Below, piece after piece: positions 1 through 7,625 of a DNA stretch of 16,410 bases. Position 1 is the first letter of the stretch. Each line of letters opens with the position of its first letter. The notes under the pieces were generated by a model. The model saw nothing but the letters and a program-made list of their open reading frames with translations, searched no databases and had not been told where the DNA came from. Source of the stretch: an uncultured bacterium (GTDB taxonomy: Bacteria > Gemmatimonadota > Gemmatimonadetes > Longimicrobiales > RSA9); assembly GCA_937995995.1 (NCBI GenBank), contig CALKIP010000091.1:1-16410 (forward strand), read 5' to 3'. Both the position numbers and the translations under genes were made by a program.

Positions 1-21
1 GTTCGATTCTTCCCCACGGAT
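1..21 (+). tRNA. Possible 3' end of a tRNA gene, truncated by the window edge
   Basis: The window opens with GTTCGATTC, which matches the invariant T-arm pattern (G53, T54 T55 C56, purine 57, A58, C61). The next 12 bases have the right length to finish the T stem (62-65), supply the 3' acceptor strand CCACGGA (66-72) and give a T discriminator at 21. No CCA is encoded after it. The D and anticodon arms lie outside the window, so neither pairing nor identity can be tested, and a chance match is possible. Between it and the mnmA stop (22-61) I see only a weak GAGAG/CTCTC inverted repeat with no T-run. Confidence 0.3.
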
Positions 22-61
22 GCGCGGAGAGTGGCTGGTGCTCCCCCGCCTCTCGCAAAGG

Positions 62-1144
62 TCAGCGGATACGCCCACCGCCGACGAGGACCTCGCCGCG
101 GTAGACCACGCCGGACTGGCCGGGCGTGACCGCGCGCTGGGGCGTATCCAGTCGCAGCCGGACCTCGGCGTCGTCCACCGACTCGACTGTCGCGGCGACG
201 GCGCGGGCCCGGTGCCGGATCTGGACCTCGACGCGCTCGCCAGCGGTGGGCGGCTCGTCGAGCCAGTTCAGGTCGCCGATCGCCAGGTCGGTGCGCTCCA
301 ATTCCTCCGCACCACCGACCACTACCTCGTTCGTTCGTGGACGTACTCCGAGGACGTAGAGGGGTCGGCGGAAGCCGCCGCCGAGACCCTTGCGCTGTCC
401 AACGGTGTAGCGAGCGTAGCCGCCGTGCTCGCCAACGGTCTCGCCGGTCGAGGTGACCATCCGCCCCGGTGAGAGCGCCGGGTGGTCGGCGCCGAGGCGA
501 GTCTCGAGGAAGTCCGTGTAGTCGTTGGTCGGGACGAAACAGATTTCCTGCGATTCCGGCTTGTCCGCGGTAACGAGCCCGAGCTCACGCGCCTTCTCGC
601 GCACCTCCGCCTTGGTCAGCTCGCCGACGGGGAAGAGCATGTGCCGCGCGACCTCGCGGGGCACGCCCCACAGGAAGTACGTCTGGTCCTTGCCTCGGTC
701 CACGCCGCGCAGCACGTGGTGCGTGCCGTCGTCGTCGATCCGGGTGCGGGCGTAGTGCCCGGTCGCGATCACATCTGCGCCGAGCATGCGGCCCTTCCGC
801 AGCAGGTCGGGGATCTTCGTGTTCGAGTTGCAGCGCACACACGGGTTCGGCGTGCGGCCTGCCGCGTACTCGGCCACGAAGTCGTCGATCACGTCGCGGG
901 TGAACGCCTCCTCCATGTCGAAGACGTAGTGCGGGATGTCGAGGCGGTCACAGATCGCGCGTGCGTCCATGATCCCTTCCAGGCCGCAGCAGGTGTTCTG
1001 CGGTCCGCCATTCTCCGAGTAGCAGAACGTCTTCATCGTCGCGCCGATCACGCGGTGCCCCTGCTCGACGAGGAGCGCCGCCGCGAGCGACGAGTCGACG
1101 CCGCCCGACATGGCGACAAGTACCGTCATCCGATCTTCAGTCAT
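62..1144 (-). CDS. mnmA: tRNA-specific 2-thiouridylase MnmA
   Basis: MnmA adenylates and thiolates U34 of Lys, Glu and Gln tRNAs in the cytoplasm. The 360-residue product is the usual family length. The PP-loop SGGVDSS is at residues 13-19, and the conserved TGHYAR (128-133) and KDQTYFLW (152-159) motifs are present. The presumed catalytic cysteine is in NPCVRCN (C105), with the partner cysteine in ICFV (C202). The C102-x-x-C105 plus C202 arrangement is the cysteine-rich variant of the active site. There is also a cysteine-rich stretch at residues 41-65 (C41, C52, C53, C65). The start at 1144 is supported by AAGGA six bases upstream; an in-frame ATG at 1129 is the alternative. The gene follows the cysteine desulfurase after 9 bases on the same strand, so the sulfur donor and the thiolase are probably co-transcribed. 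Confidence 0.96.
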   Translation of the reverse strand: MTEDRMTVLVAMSGGVDSSLAAALLVEQGHRVIGATMKTFCYSENGGPQNTCCGLEGIMDARAICDRLDIPHYVFDMEEAFTRDVIDDFVAEYAAGRTPNPCVRCNSNTKIPDLLRKGRMLGADVIATGHYARTRIDDDGTHHVLRGVDRGKDQTYFLWGVPREVARHMLFPVGELTKAEVREKARELGLVTADKPESQEICFVPTNDYTDFLETRLGADHPALSPGRMVTSTGETVGEHGGYARYTVGQRKGLGGGFRRPLYVLGVRPRTNEVVVGGAEELERTDLAIGDLNWLDEPPTAGERVEVQIRHRARAVAATVESVDDAEVRLRLDTPQRAVTPGQSGVVYRGEVLVGGGRIR

Positions 1145-1153
1145 TGAACTTCC

Positions 1154-2308
1154 TTACGCCTCCGAAAAGCTGCGGACCCGCTCCACCACGCTCGCGAATC
1201 GTTCGGCCGCGTCGTCGATCTCCTGCTCCGTGGTCGTCCAGCCGAGCGAGAGGCGGATCGACGCCTCGTCCGGCGAGCCGCGCCCCATCGCGATCAGCAC
1301 ATGGCTCGGCTCGACTGTCCCGCTCTGACACGCCGAGCCGCTCGAAGCCGCGACACCCTCCAGGTCGAGGGAGACGAGGAGCGCCTCCTGGTCCACTTCG
1401 GTGAGTGAGACGTTCAGGATGTGCGGAAGCCGGTCCGCGCCACCGGCATTGACGATCAACCCGTCGACGCGCTCCAGGAGACGCGCCTGGAGGCGGTCGC
1501 GTAGCGTCGAGAGTCGCTTCGCCTCGGTCGCACGCTCCCGGTCCGCCAGCTCCGCGGCATGGGCGAATGCGACCGCGCCGGCCACGTTCTCCGTCCCCGG
1601 GTGCAGCGACCGCTCCTGCCCGCCGCCGTACGTCAGCGGCTCCAGTTCGACGCCGCTTCGTACAAAGAGCGCGCCGATCCCCTTGGGTCCGCCGAGCTTG
1701 TGCGCCGTGACCGTGAGCAGGTCGCACGCCACGTCATCGACCCGAACGGGGACCTTGCCGAGTGCCTGGACCGCGTCCGTATGAAAGACGACGCCCGCCT
1801 CCCGACACCGCGCCGCGAGTTCGGCTATCGGCTGCAGCGTGCCGACCTCGTTGTTGCCCCACATGACGGAGACCACGGCCGTCGGCGTCCGGAGTGCCTC
1901 ATCGAGCCCCTCGGGCAGTACACGTCCTTCTTCGTCTACCGCCAACACCTCCAGCGTCGCGCCTTCGCGGCCGGCCTGCCGAGCCGCGCCGAGCACCGCG
2001 CTGTGCTCGATGGCCGAGTAGACCACGCTACCCGCTTCGCCCGCGTTCCGCACGGCGCGCCAGCGGCCCAGCACTGCCAGGTTGTCCGCCAACGTGCCAC
2101 CCGAAGTGAAGACGATCTCGCGCCGTTCGGCACCCAGTACCGCAGCGAGGCGCTCCCGTGCCTCCTCGAGCCGCATTCGTGCCTCACGGCCCCAGCGATG
2201 CTGGCTCGACGGGTTGCCGGATACCTCCGACAGAACCGAGGTGAATGTCTCGAGTACCTCCGGCCGCACCGGCGTCGTCGCCGCGTGGTCGAGATAGATC
2301 GGGTTCAT
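1154..2308 (-). CDS. Cysteine desulfurase (NifS/IscS family, PLP-dependent)
   Basis: The enzyme removes sulfur from L-cysteine as a protein persulfide for tRNA thiolation, Fe-S assembly or related uses. The 384-residue protein shows the N-terminal YLDHAATTP signature (5-13), H102 in the EHSA motif, D178 contacting the cofactor, the PLP lysine K204 in TAHKLGGPKG, the catalytic C327 in SSGSACQSG, and R352 in the IRLSLG substrate-binding motif. The loop carrying C327 is the long class I (IscS/NifS) form, not the SufS form. The reading frame is open to 2470, but the ATG at 2308 is the better start: it has GGAG six bases upstream and begins exactly where family similarity begins. It lies immediately upstream of mnmA, so supplying sulfur to MnmA is the likeliest role. 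No iscU, iscA or nifU gene is adjacent, so I do not assign a symbol. Confidence 0.95.
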   Translation of the reverse strand: MNPIYLDHAATTPVRPEVLETFTSVLSEVSGNPSSQHRWGREARMRLEEARERLAAVLGAERREIVFTSGGTLADNLAVLGRWRAVRNAGEAGSVVYSAIEHSAVLGAARQAGREGATLEVLAVDEEGRVLPEGLDEALRTPTAVVSVMWGNNEVGTLQPIAELAARCREAGVVFHTDAVQALGKVPVRVDDVACDLLTVTAHKLGGPKGIGALFVRSGVELEPLTYGGGQERSLHPGTENVAGAVAFAHAAELADRERATEAKRLSTLRDRLQARLLERVDGLIVNAGGADRLPHILNVSLTEVDQEALLVSLDLEGVAASSGSACQSGTVEPSHVLIAMGRGSPDEASIRLSLGWTTTEQEIDDAAERFASVVERVRSFSEA

Positions 2309-2375
2309 GTGCGTCTCCAGTGTATCGTCAACTGCCGACGGCGTTGGACGAGCATGAATGCGGGCGCGAACGCGA

Positions 2376-2381
2376 GGTATA
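2376..2381 (-). promoter_or_regulatory. Candidate -10 element for the desulfurase-mnmA unit
   Basis: Read on the minus strand this is TGTATACC, with TATACC at the -10 position about 68 bases before the desulfurase ATG. The same eight-base TGTATACC occurs at the better-supported promoter of the secreted-protein gene (11382-11389). No convincing -35 hexamer lies 16-19 bases upstream, so the assignment is weak. Confidence 0.3.
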
Positions 2382-2809
2382 CATCCGTCCGAGTCCCGAT
2401 GCTCACCACCACCCGCGGGCACAATCGACCTTGTCGGTTCCTCGGTGATCGCAACCTTTCGTGCTCCCACACGGGAGCGGCATTGCTCGCGCGCTCGAGT
2501 CCGCCATACATCTACGTACGAGTCTTCCCCTGCTCGCGCGCTTCCATCCGCAATTTAGCGCCCGCGTGCGTGGGCTACACCTCGAGTTTAGCCGGATCGA
2601 CGGGCAGACATTCGTACTACCCCGGACCGGACCGTTGATTCCACACGGGGCACCTCGTCCGCACTCTCGGAATCACCCAAGTGTCGGGCCCGGCGCGAGC
2701 TGGCGCAATGGACTTTTGGGGGATGAGGTTTGGGGAGTGTGGGAGGACGACGGGCATTGAGCGCCGCCACAAGCTACTACCAGGTGGTCAAGGCCGAAGT
2801 GAGTGAGAA

Positions 2810-2823
2810 TGGCCGATCGGCCA
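2810..2823. repeat. 14-bp perfect palindrome, possible operator
   Basis: The sequence TGGCCGATCGGCCA is a perfect inverted repeat with no spacer. It lies 50 bases upstream of the -35-like element of the HIRAN-like gene. The position and symmetry suit binding of a dimeric regulator. A chance palindrome in GC-rich DNA cannot be excluded. Confidence 0.35.
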
Positions 2824-2872
2824 AATTCCGGGGCTTCGGCGCCTCTGCGCCGCCGGCAGCGGATCGTCGGAC

Positions 2873-2900
2873 TTGAATTGCGAACGGCAGGGTCTACATT
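2873..2900 (+). promoter_or_regulatory. Candidate sigma-70-type promoter for the HIRAN-like gene
   Basis: A TTGAAT -35-like hexamer (2873-2878) and a TACATT -10-like hexamer (2895-2900) are separated by 16 bases. Each matches four of six consensus positions. Transcription would start near 2907 and give a leader of about 40 bases ending in the GGAG Shine-Dalgarno sequence at 2937-2940. Confidence 0.45.
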
Positions 2901-2945
2901 GGTACCGGGCCCTTCCCGCAAGTACTCACTCAGCCCGGAGCCGAC

Positions 2946-3287
2946 ATGCGCGCATCTACTCGGCCACCCCTTCCTCCCCACCACCCCACCTGCTTTCGTG
3001 CAACCGTCCACGGCACCATCTTCGGCAATCGATCCGAGCACCTCGACACCGTCCGCGCAGGTGACGAACTGCTCCTCATCCCCGGCCCGCCCGTCGATGA
3101 CGATCCCGGGGTCTGGATTCATCTCCCCAGTGGTGACCCCCTCGGCCACCTGCCGCCGGAAATCGAGTCCTGGCTGGCGCCGTGGCTGTTGCGCGGCGGA
3201 AGCGCGCGTGTACGCGCGCTGCGAGTCTCCGGCCCCGACGTCCCGAGCTGGCGCCGACTCCTCGTAGAGGTCACCTGCTCGTCCTGA
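2946..3287 (+). CDS. Small stand-alone HIRAN-like domain protein
   Basis: The product is 113 residues. The start is well supported by GGAG (2937-2940) five bases before the ATG. Third codon positions are overwhelmingly G or C, as in genuine genes here. Residues 17-85 fit the HIRAN pattern of small beta-barrel domains that recognise DNA ends or single-stranded/remodelled DNA in Rad5/HLTF-type proteins: a hydrophobic strand with VHG (21-23), RAGDELLLI (37-45), an acidic DDDPGVWIHL strand (51-60), and DPLGHLPPEIESWLAPWL (64-81) followed by GG. The usual R-E-P-x-N-P-Y-D segment is replaced by a proline- and aspartate-rich stretch (47-54), so nucleic-acid binding is uncertain. Residues 86-113 form an additional strand-like tail. 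No helicase, nuclease or mobile gene is nearby. Function unknown; a DNA-binding or damage-sensing role would be inference. Confidence 0.65.
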   Translation: MRASTRPPLPPHHPTCFRATVHGTIFGNRSEHLDTVRAGDELLLIPGPPVDDDPGVWIHLPSGDPLGHLPPEIESWLAPWLLRGGSARVRALRVSGPDVPSWRRLLVEVTCSS

Positions 3288-3513
3288 GGAGAGGTGGGAC
3301 ACCCGTGGTACAGCCGTGGGGCAGGGATGGGTCAACAGAGGCGTGAATCTTTATGCGGGTTGGATGATAAGTCGGGTTAAATCAATGGGTTGGGAGGACA
3401 GGGGAGGGCGTGGCATCTGAGGACCGGCTCTTGCACTAAAGGACGGCGGCCGGAAACGGAGCACGGTTTTGTGCACCCGCCCCACACTGGTACGGAGCAG
3501 CACCCCCTCGCTC

Positions 3514-3570
3514 CCGCGCCCTCGGATCCAGTACTTCCTCTTCCGACTCACCTCGGCCCCGAGGGCGCGG
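3514..3570. repeat. 12-bp perfect inverted repeat overlapping the terminator-like hairpin
   Basis: CCGCGCCCTCGG at 3514-3525 is the exact reverse complement of 3559-3570, with a 33-base loop. Its right arm shares 3564-3570 with the left arm of the terminator-like hairpin, so the two helices cannot form together. This is the geometry of an antiterminator/terminator switch. However, no plus-strand gene follows within 8 kb, so a regulatory role is not supported by context. Confidence 0.5.
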
Positions 3571-3594
3571 AGATCCTCTCCTCCGCGCCGTTTT
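3564..3594 (+). terminator. Rho-independent terminator-like hairpin
   Basis: GGCGCGGAG (3564-3572) pairs perfectly with CTCCGCGCC (3581-3589) around an eight-base loop, followed by GTTTTG. The nine-pair GC-rich stem is strong but the T-run is only four bases. It is oriented to stop plus-strand transcription arriving from the HIRAN-like gene, whose stop codon lies 276 bases upstream. In the other direction it has no T-run, though the stem could still protect the 3' end of the bshB1 operon message. Confidence 0.5.
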
Positions 3595-3636
3595 GCATCT
3601 ACTCCCCACCTGATTGAACCGGCGCGCACCCCGGGT

Positions 3637-4413
3637 TCAGAAACTTCCGACCTCGAGCCTGACCACATCATCGACGCGCAGGGTTTCGCGAGTGACGAAC
3701 GGCTCGCCGTAGGGGCGGCGGATCAGGGAGCCATAGTGCGCTGCGTGGGCCAGGAGTTGCTCTCGTAGCGGACGTTCTCCCCCGCCGAAGACCTCGCCCA
3801 TGGCGGTCTTGCCTTCGAACTGCGAGCCGTAGGCGAAGATCGCGTCCAGCTTGCGCTCCATCTGATCGGTGATGTCGACGACGAAGGAGGGCTGGACGGG
3901 TTCTTCCCGGTAGGCCTGTGCGAAGAGGATCTTGTGTGGCCGGTGCGGCTCGCCATCGATCGGAGCGCGACGCAGCCCGGCGAGGAAGCAGGCGTCGTAG
4001 GCGAGGCGGCTGGCGACGCGGTGGTCGGGGTGGCGCCCTTCGGGCCAGTGCACGATGACGACGCGGGGTCGCAGTGCACGGATGTGCCGGGCGACGGTCC
4101 AGCGTGCCTCGGGCGTGTTCTCGAGCGCAGCGTCGGGTAGCCCGGCATTGGCGCGGGTGGTGAGTCCGAGGATGGAGGCTGCGCGCTCGGCCTCGGTCCG
4201 CCGCCCGGCGGCATCGCCCCATGTTCCACTCTCGCCGCCGGTCAGGTCGAGGACTCCCGTGCGGTGGCCCTGATCCGCGGCGCGGATCAGGGTGCCGCCA
4301 CAGAGGAGTTCGGCGTCGTCGGGGTGGGCCATGATGGCCAGCAGGTCGACGCTCGTGTGATCGGCGGCCGTCCGGTCGGCGGCCTTCTCGTCTGCAGTCG
4401 ATCCTGTGGTCAT
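3637..4413 (-). CDS. bshB1: Bacillithiol biosynthesis deacetylase BshB1-like (PIG-L/LmbE family)
   Basis: BshB1 deacetylates GlcNAc-malate to GlcN-malate in bacillithiol synthesis; related family members cleave bacillithiol S-conjugates. The 258-residue product has the zinc motif AHPDDAE (29-35: H30 and D33 as ligands, D32 as likely base), HPDH (128-131: H131 ligand, H128 catalytic), an LDLTGGESGT segment (56-64 region), GLPDAAL (91-97), and a C-terminal SQF-containing region that fits the BshB1 branch. The ATG at 4413 overlaps the TGA of the upstream permease gene as ATGA. There is no clear Shine-Dalgarno sequence, which suggests translational coupling. An open frame continues to 4458, but the first 15 residues would be read out of the permease C-terminus and look unnatural. 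Being the last gene of an efflux operon is unusual. The bshA and bshC genes are not in the window, so a conjugate amidase role is possible. Confidence 0.85.
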   Translation of the reverse strand: MTTGSTADEKAADRTAADHTSVDLLAIMAHPDDAELLCGGTLIRAADQGHRTGVLDLTGGESGTWGDAAGRRTEAERAASILGLTTRANAGLPDAALENTPEARWTVARHIRALRPRVVIVHWPEGRHPDHRVASRLAYDACFLAGLRRAPIDGEPHRPHKILFAQAYREEPVQPSFVVDITDQMERKLDAIFAYGSQFEGKTAMGEVFGGGERPLREQLLAHAAHYGSLIRRPYGEPFVTRETLRVDDVVRLEVGSF

Positions 4414-5648
4414 TCGAAGCGGAGCGCGACAACGGGATCCATGCGTGCGGCGCGCCATGCGGGCCAGAGCCCGAAGACGACGCCGGCGAGTGCGGCCATG
4501 ACGAGTGCGGCGGCGACGGCCCAGACGGGCACGGATGCCGGGATCGGCGTCGCCGCGGCGACGATGATGGCCACGCCACCGCCGAGGAGCATCCCGATGG
4601 CGCCGCCGATCAGCGTGACCGTGGCGGATTCGACGAGGAACTGCCAGAGGATCTCGCCGCGCGTGGCGCCGACGGCCTTGCGGATGCCGATCTCACGGGT
4701 GCGCTCCGTGACGGCGATCGTCATGATCCCGATCACGCCGATGCCGCCGACCATGAGGCCGACGGAGGAGAGGGCGATCATGACGATGAAGAAGATGCCG
4801 GTCAGCCGGTTGAAGGTGCTGACCATCTCCTCCTGGCGGATGAGAGCGAAGTTGTTGGGGTCGGCCGCCCTCAGTCCCCGCGAGGTGCGCAGGAGGGTAA
4901 TGACCTGGTCCATCGTCTCGGCCTGGGTGGCGTGGTCGGCGGTCACCACGAGTAATTCGAGCCAGCGGTCGTTCGCGCCGAGGTGCTTGAGCGCCGTGGT
5001 GTAGGGCACGATCGCGAAGTGCTTGTTGGCGCTAGCGAAAATATTGCCCTCGACCTCGTAGAGACCGGTCACGCGGAATGGGTGGCCGTTCAGGCGCACG
5101 GTGCGACCGATCGGGTCGAGGGGGCCGAAGAGCATGTCGGCGAGCGGCTTGGAGAGTACGGCGACGGCTCGTGAAGCGCGTACATCGGCCGGCAGGAAAT
5201 CCTGTCCCGCCACCATCTGGCCGAGCGTATAGTTGCGCCAGCCGACATCGCTCCCACTTACGTTGATGCTGTTGACCCTCTGGCTGCCTACCGCCGCGTC
5301 CACGCTCAGGTTGAGATTCACGATGGCACTGGCGACGTTGCTGAGCTCGGCAATCCGGCGGGCTTCCAGTACGCTCGGCGCCGTGTTGTCCGCCCAAGCG
5401 GGCCGGCTGCCGTCATTGACGATCTGGACGTCATTGAAGTCGAAGCGCGAAACAATGAAGTTCTTGGGTCCGGCGGCGGCGATCCCCTCGAGCACGCTTG
5501 TTCGGATCCCGGTGATCACCGCGCTCATCGCCATGACCGTGGCCACGCCGACGACGACCCCGAGGATGGTCAGCACGGAGCGGAACTTGTTGGCGCGGAG
5601 CTGATCGACCGCGAGTTGAACGCCTTCGACGAGACTCTCTAGACGCAT
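4410..5648 (-). CDS. MacB/FtsX-type ABC transporter permease (second of two)
   Basis: This is an inner-membrane permease subunit of an ABC export complex, 412 residues. It has an N-terminal transmembrane helix (about 23-46), a periplasmic MacB_PCD-like domain (about 50-280), then three transmembrane helices (about 283-312, 340-365 and 375-400) forming the FtsX domain. The coupling segment ERTREIGIRKAVGATR faces the ATPase. It ends with RMDPVVALRFE, nearly the same ending as the neighbouring permease, which marks them as paralogues. It follows that permease gene after three bases and overlaps bshB1 by four. Unlike classical MacB it has no fused ATPase domain. The ATPase is a separate gene upstream, as in LolCDE and many MacB-like exporters. 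The substrate cannot be told from sequence. Confidence 0.92.
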   Translation of the reverse strand: MRLESLVEGVQLAVDQLRANKFRSVLTILGVVVGVATVMAMSAVITGIRTSVLEGIAAAGPKNFIVSRFDFNDVQIVNDGSRPAWADNTAPSVLEARRIAELSNVASAIVNLNLSVDAAVGSQRVNSINVSGSDVGWRNYTLGQMVAGQDFLPADVRASRAVAVLSKPLADMLFGPLDPIGRTVRLNGHPFRVTGLYEVEGNIFASANKHFAIVPYTTALKHLGANDRWLELLVVTADHATQAETMDQVITLLRTSRGLRAADPNNFALIRQEEMVSTFNRLTGIFFIVMIALSSVGLMVGGIGVIGIMTIAVTERTREIGIRKAVGATRGEILWQFLVESATVTLIGGAIGMLLGGGVAIIVAAATPIPASVPVWAVAAALVMAALAGVVFGLWPAWRAARMDPVVALRFE

Positions 5649-5651
5649 CGT

Positions 5652-6893
5652 TCACTCGTAGCGTAGCGCGACCACCGGATCGAGCCGGGAGGCGCGTAGG
5701 GCGGGGTAGAGGCCGGCCAGGATGCCCACGCCGGCGCCGAGCAGGATCGATACGCCCATCAGGGCGGGCGAGATCGAGGTCGGCAGCGGCGAGACGGCAC
5801 GCACGAGCTGCGCGAGTGCAATCCCGATCAGGATACCGACGGCAGCGCCTGCGCCGGAAAGGGTCGCCGACTCGACGAGGACCTGGAGCACGATGTCGCG
5901 GCGCCTCGCGCCGATCGCCTTGCGCATCCCGATCTCTCGCGTCCGCTCCATGACCGAGACGAGCATGATGTTCATGATCACCATCCCGCCGACGACGAGA
6001 GCGATGCCGACGAGTCCGGGGAAGGCGATGAAGAGGATCTGACTGATCCGGGCCCAGAACGCCATGGAGTCGTTGGCAGTGTCGAGTGCAAAATCGTTCG
6101 GCTGGCCGGGACGCAGGCGGTGACGCACCCGCATGATCGCCTCGACTTCGATCACCGCCCGGGACAGGCTCGGCTCATCGTAGGTCCGGATCAAGATGTT
6201 GTCGACGATGCCGTGTGGGTTGACGCTGCGTGCGAGGGGCGAGCGCGACGGCGCGATGGCGCGGTTGTCCATCGAGAAGCCGAAGAGTGAGCCCTGCTTC
6301 TGCAGGACACCGATCACACGGAACGGGTAGCCCGCGATCTTGACGGTCCTGCCGATCGGGTCACGGTTGCCGAAGAGCTTGTCCGCGGTCTCGTAGCCGA
6401 GTACGACGACGGGCGCGCCGAGCCGGTCCTCGGGTGGGGAGAAGAGTCGCCCCTTCTCGACGTCGAAGTCGCGGATGCGAAAGTACTCGGCCGAGGCGGC
6501 CGTGAGCCACACGTTCTCGACCAGGGTGCCGTCCTCGGCTTCCACGCGGCCGCTGGCGTCGCTCTCGACCGCGACGAGTGCCGGTACCTCGAGTTGCGCG
6601 CGGATCGCCTCGGCGTCTTCGCGTGTCAGCCTTGGTCGCCGGATCCACTCGCGCCACTGCTCGCGCGAGGTGTTGATCTGGACCTCGGGCCAGCGGCTCA
6701 GCGTGACGGTGTTGAGCCCGTAGATCTTGCGCGCGAAGTCCTCCTCCATGTACCGGTTCATTCCCTCGACGACACTGACGACGGTCATGAGGAACATGAC
6801 GCCGATGATCACCCCGAGGACGGCGAAGAAGCTCTTGAGCTTCTGCGCCCGGATCTGGGCGAGTGCGAGACGGATCGCTTCGCGTGCGTACAT
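5652..6893 (-). CDS. MacB/FtsX-type ABC transporter permease (first of two)
   Basis: This 413-residue inner-membrane permease has a transmembrane helix at about 19-42, a long periplasmic domain (about 45-280), and three C-terminal helices (about 284-312, 337-362 and 374-398). The cytoplasmic coupling motif is MERTREIGMRKAIGARR and the protein ends in RLDPVVALRYE. It shares architecture and ending with the next gene product, but the periplasmic domains differ substantially. A functional exporter could therefore be a heterodimer of the two. The start lies six bases after the ATPase stop; no strong Shine-Dalgarno sequence is visible, so coupled translation is likely. The family transports peptides, lipids, lipoproteins, macrolides or siderophores; nothing here identifies the cargo. 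Confidence 0.92.
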   Translation of the reverse strand: MYAREAIRLALAQIRAQKLKSFFAVLGVIIGVMFLMTVVSVVEGMNRYMEEDFARKIYGLNTVTLSRWPEVQINTSREQWREWIRRPRLTREDAEAIRAQLEVPALVAVESDASGRVEAEDGTLVENVWLTAASAEYFRIRDFDVEKGRLFSPPEDRLGAPVVVLGYETADKLFGNRDPIGRTVKIAGYPFRVIGVLQKQGSLFGFSMDNRAIAPSRSPLARSVNPHGIVDNILIRTYDEPSLSRAVIEVEAIMRVRHRLRPGQPNDFALDTANDSMAFWARISQILFIAFPGLVGIALVVGGMVIMNIMLVSVMERTREIGMRKAIGARRRDIVLQVLVESATLSGAGAAVGILIGIALAQLVRAVSPLPTSISPALMGVSILLGAGVGILAGLYPALRASRLDPVVALRYE

Positions 6894-6899
6894 GGCTCG

Positions 6900-7624
<725 letters not shown>

Positions 7625-7625
<1 letters not shown>

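Larger units (their letters stand above)
2309..2945. other. Intergenic region between divergent desulfurase and HIRAN-like genes
   Basis: This 637-base stretch separates two divergent genes. I find no open frame in it with convincing codon bias or domain similarity, and no tRNA, SRP, tmRNA or RNase P signature. It contains a short hairpin (GCTCCC, four-base loop, GGGAGC, 2463-2478) in the desulfurase leader direction, a perfect palindrome at 2810-2823, and a small hairpin (2837-2842 with 2847-2852). Candidate promoter elements lie near each gene. Its base composition is more mixed than the coding DNA on either side, as expected for non-coding sequence. Confidence 0.5.
3288..3636. other. Convergent intergenic region between HIRAN-like gene and bshB1
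   Basis: This 349-base stretch lies between two genes pointing towards each other. I see no coding frame with the local codon bias. The left part (3288-3460) is purine-rich on the plus strand. The right part holds a nested inverted-repeat system with a terminator-like hairpin. A GCAC/GTGC mini-hairpin around a T-run is near 3463-3476. On the bshB1 side there is an imperfect GAACC/GGTTC stem (about 3615-3638) without a T-run. A short non-coding transcript cannot be excluded. Confidence 0.45.

Noticed and set aside
2309..2945. Known structural RNA (SRP RNA, RNase P RNA, tmRNA, 6S) in the long intergenic region
   Set aside because: None of the conserved core sequences of these RNAs could be found on either strand.
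2673..3335. A 220-codon minus-strand open frame opposite the HIRAN-like gene
   Set aside because: Its composition is low in recognisable structure and no domain is visible, whereas the plus-strand frame has strong third-position bias, a ribosome-binding site and domain-like motifs.
3514..3594. Classical attenuator controlling a downstream plus-strand gene
   Set aside because: The next plus-strand gene is more than 8 kb away, so only the structural observation is kept.
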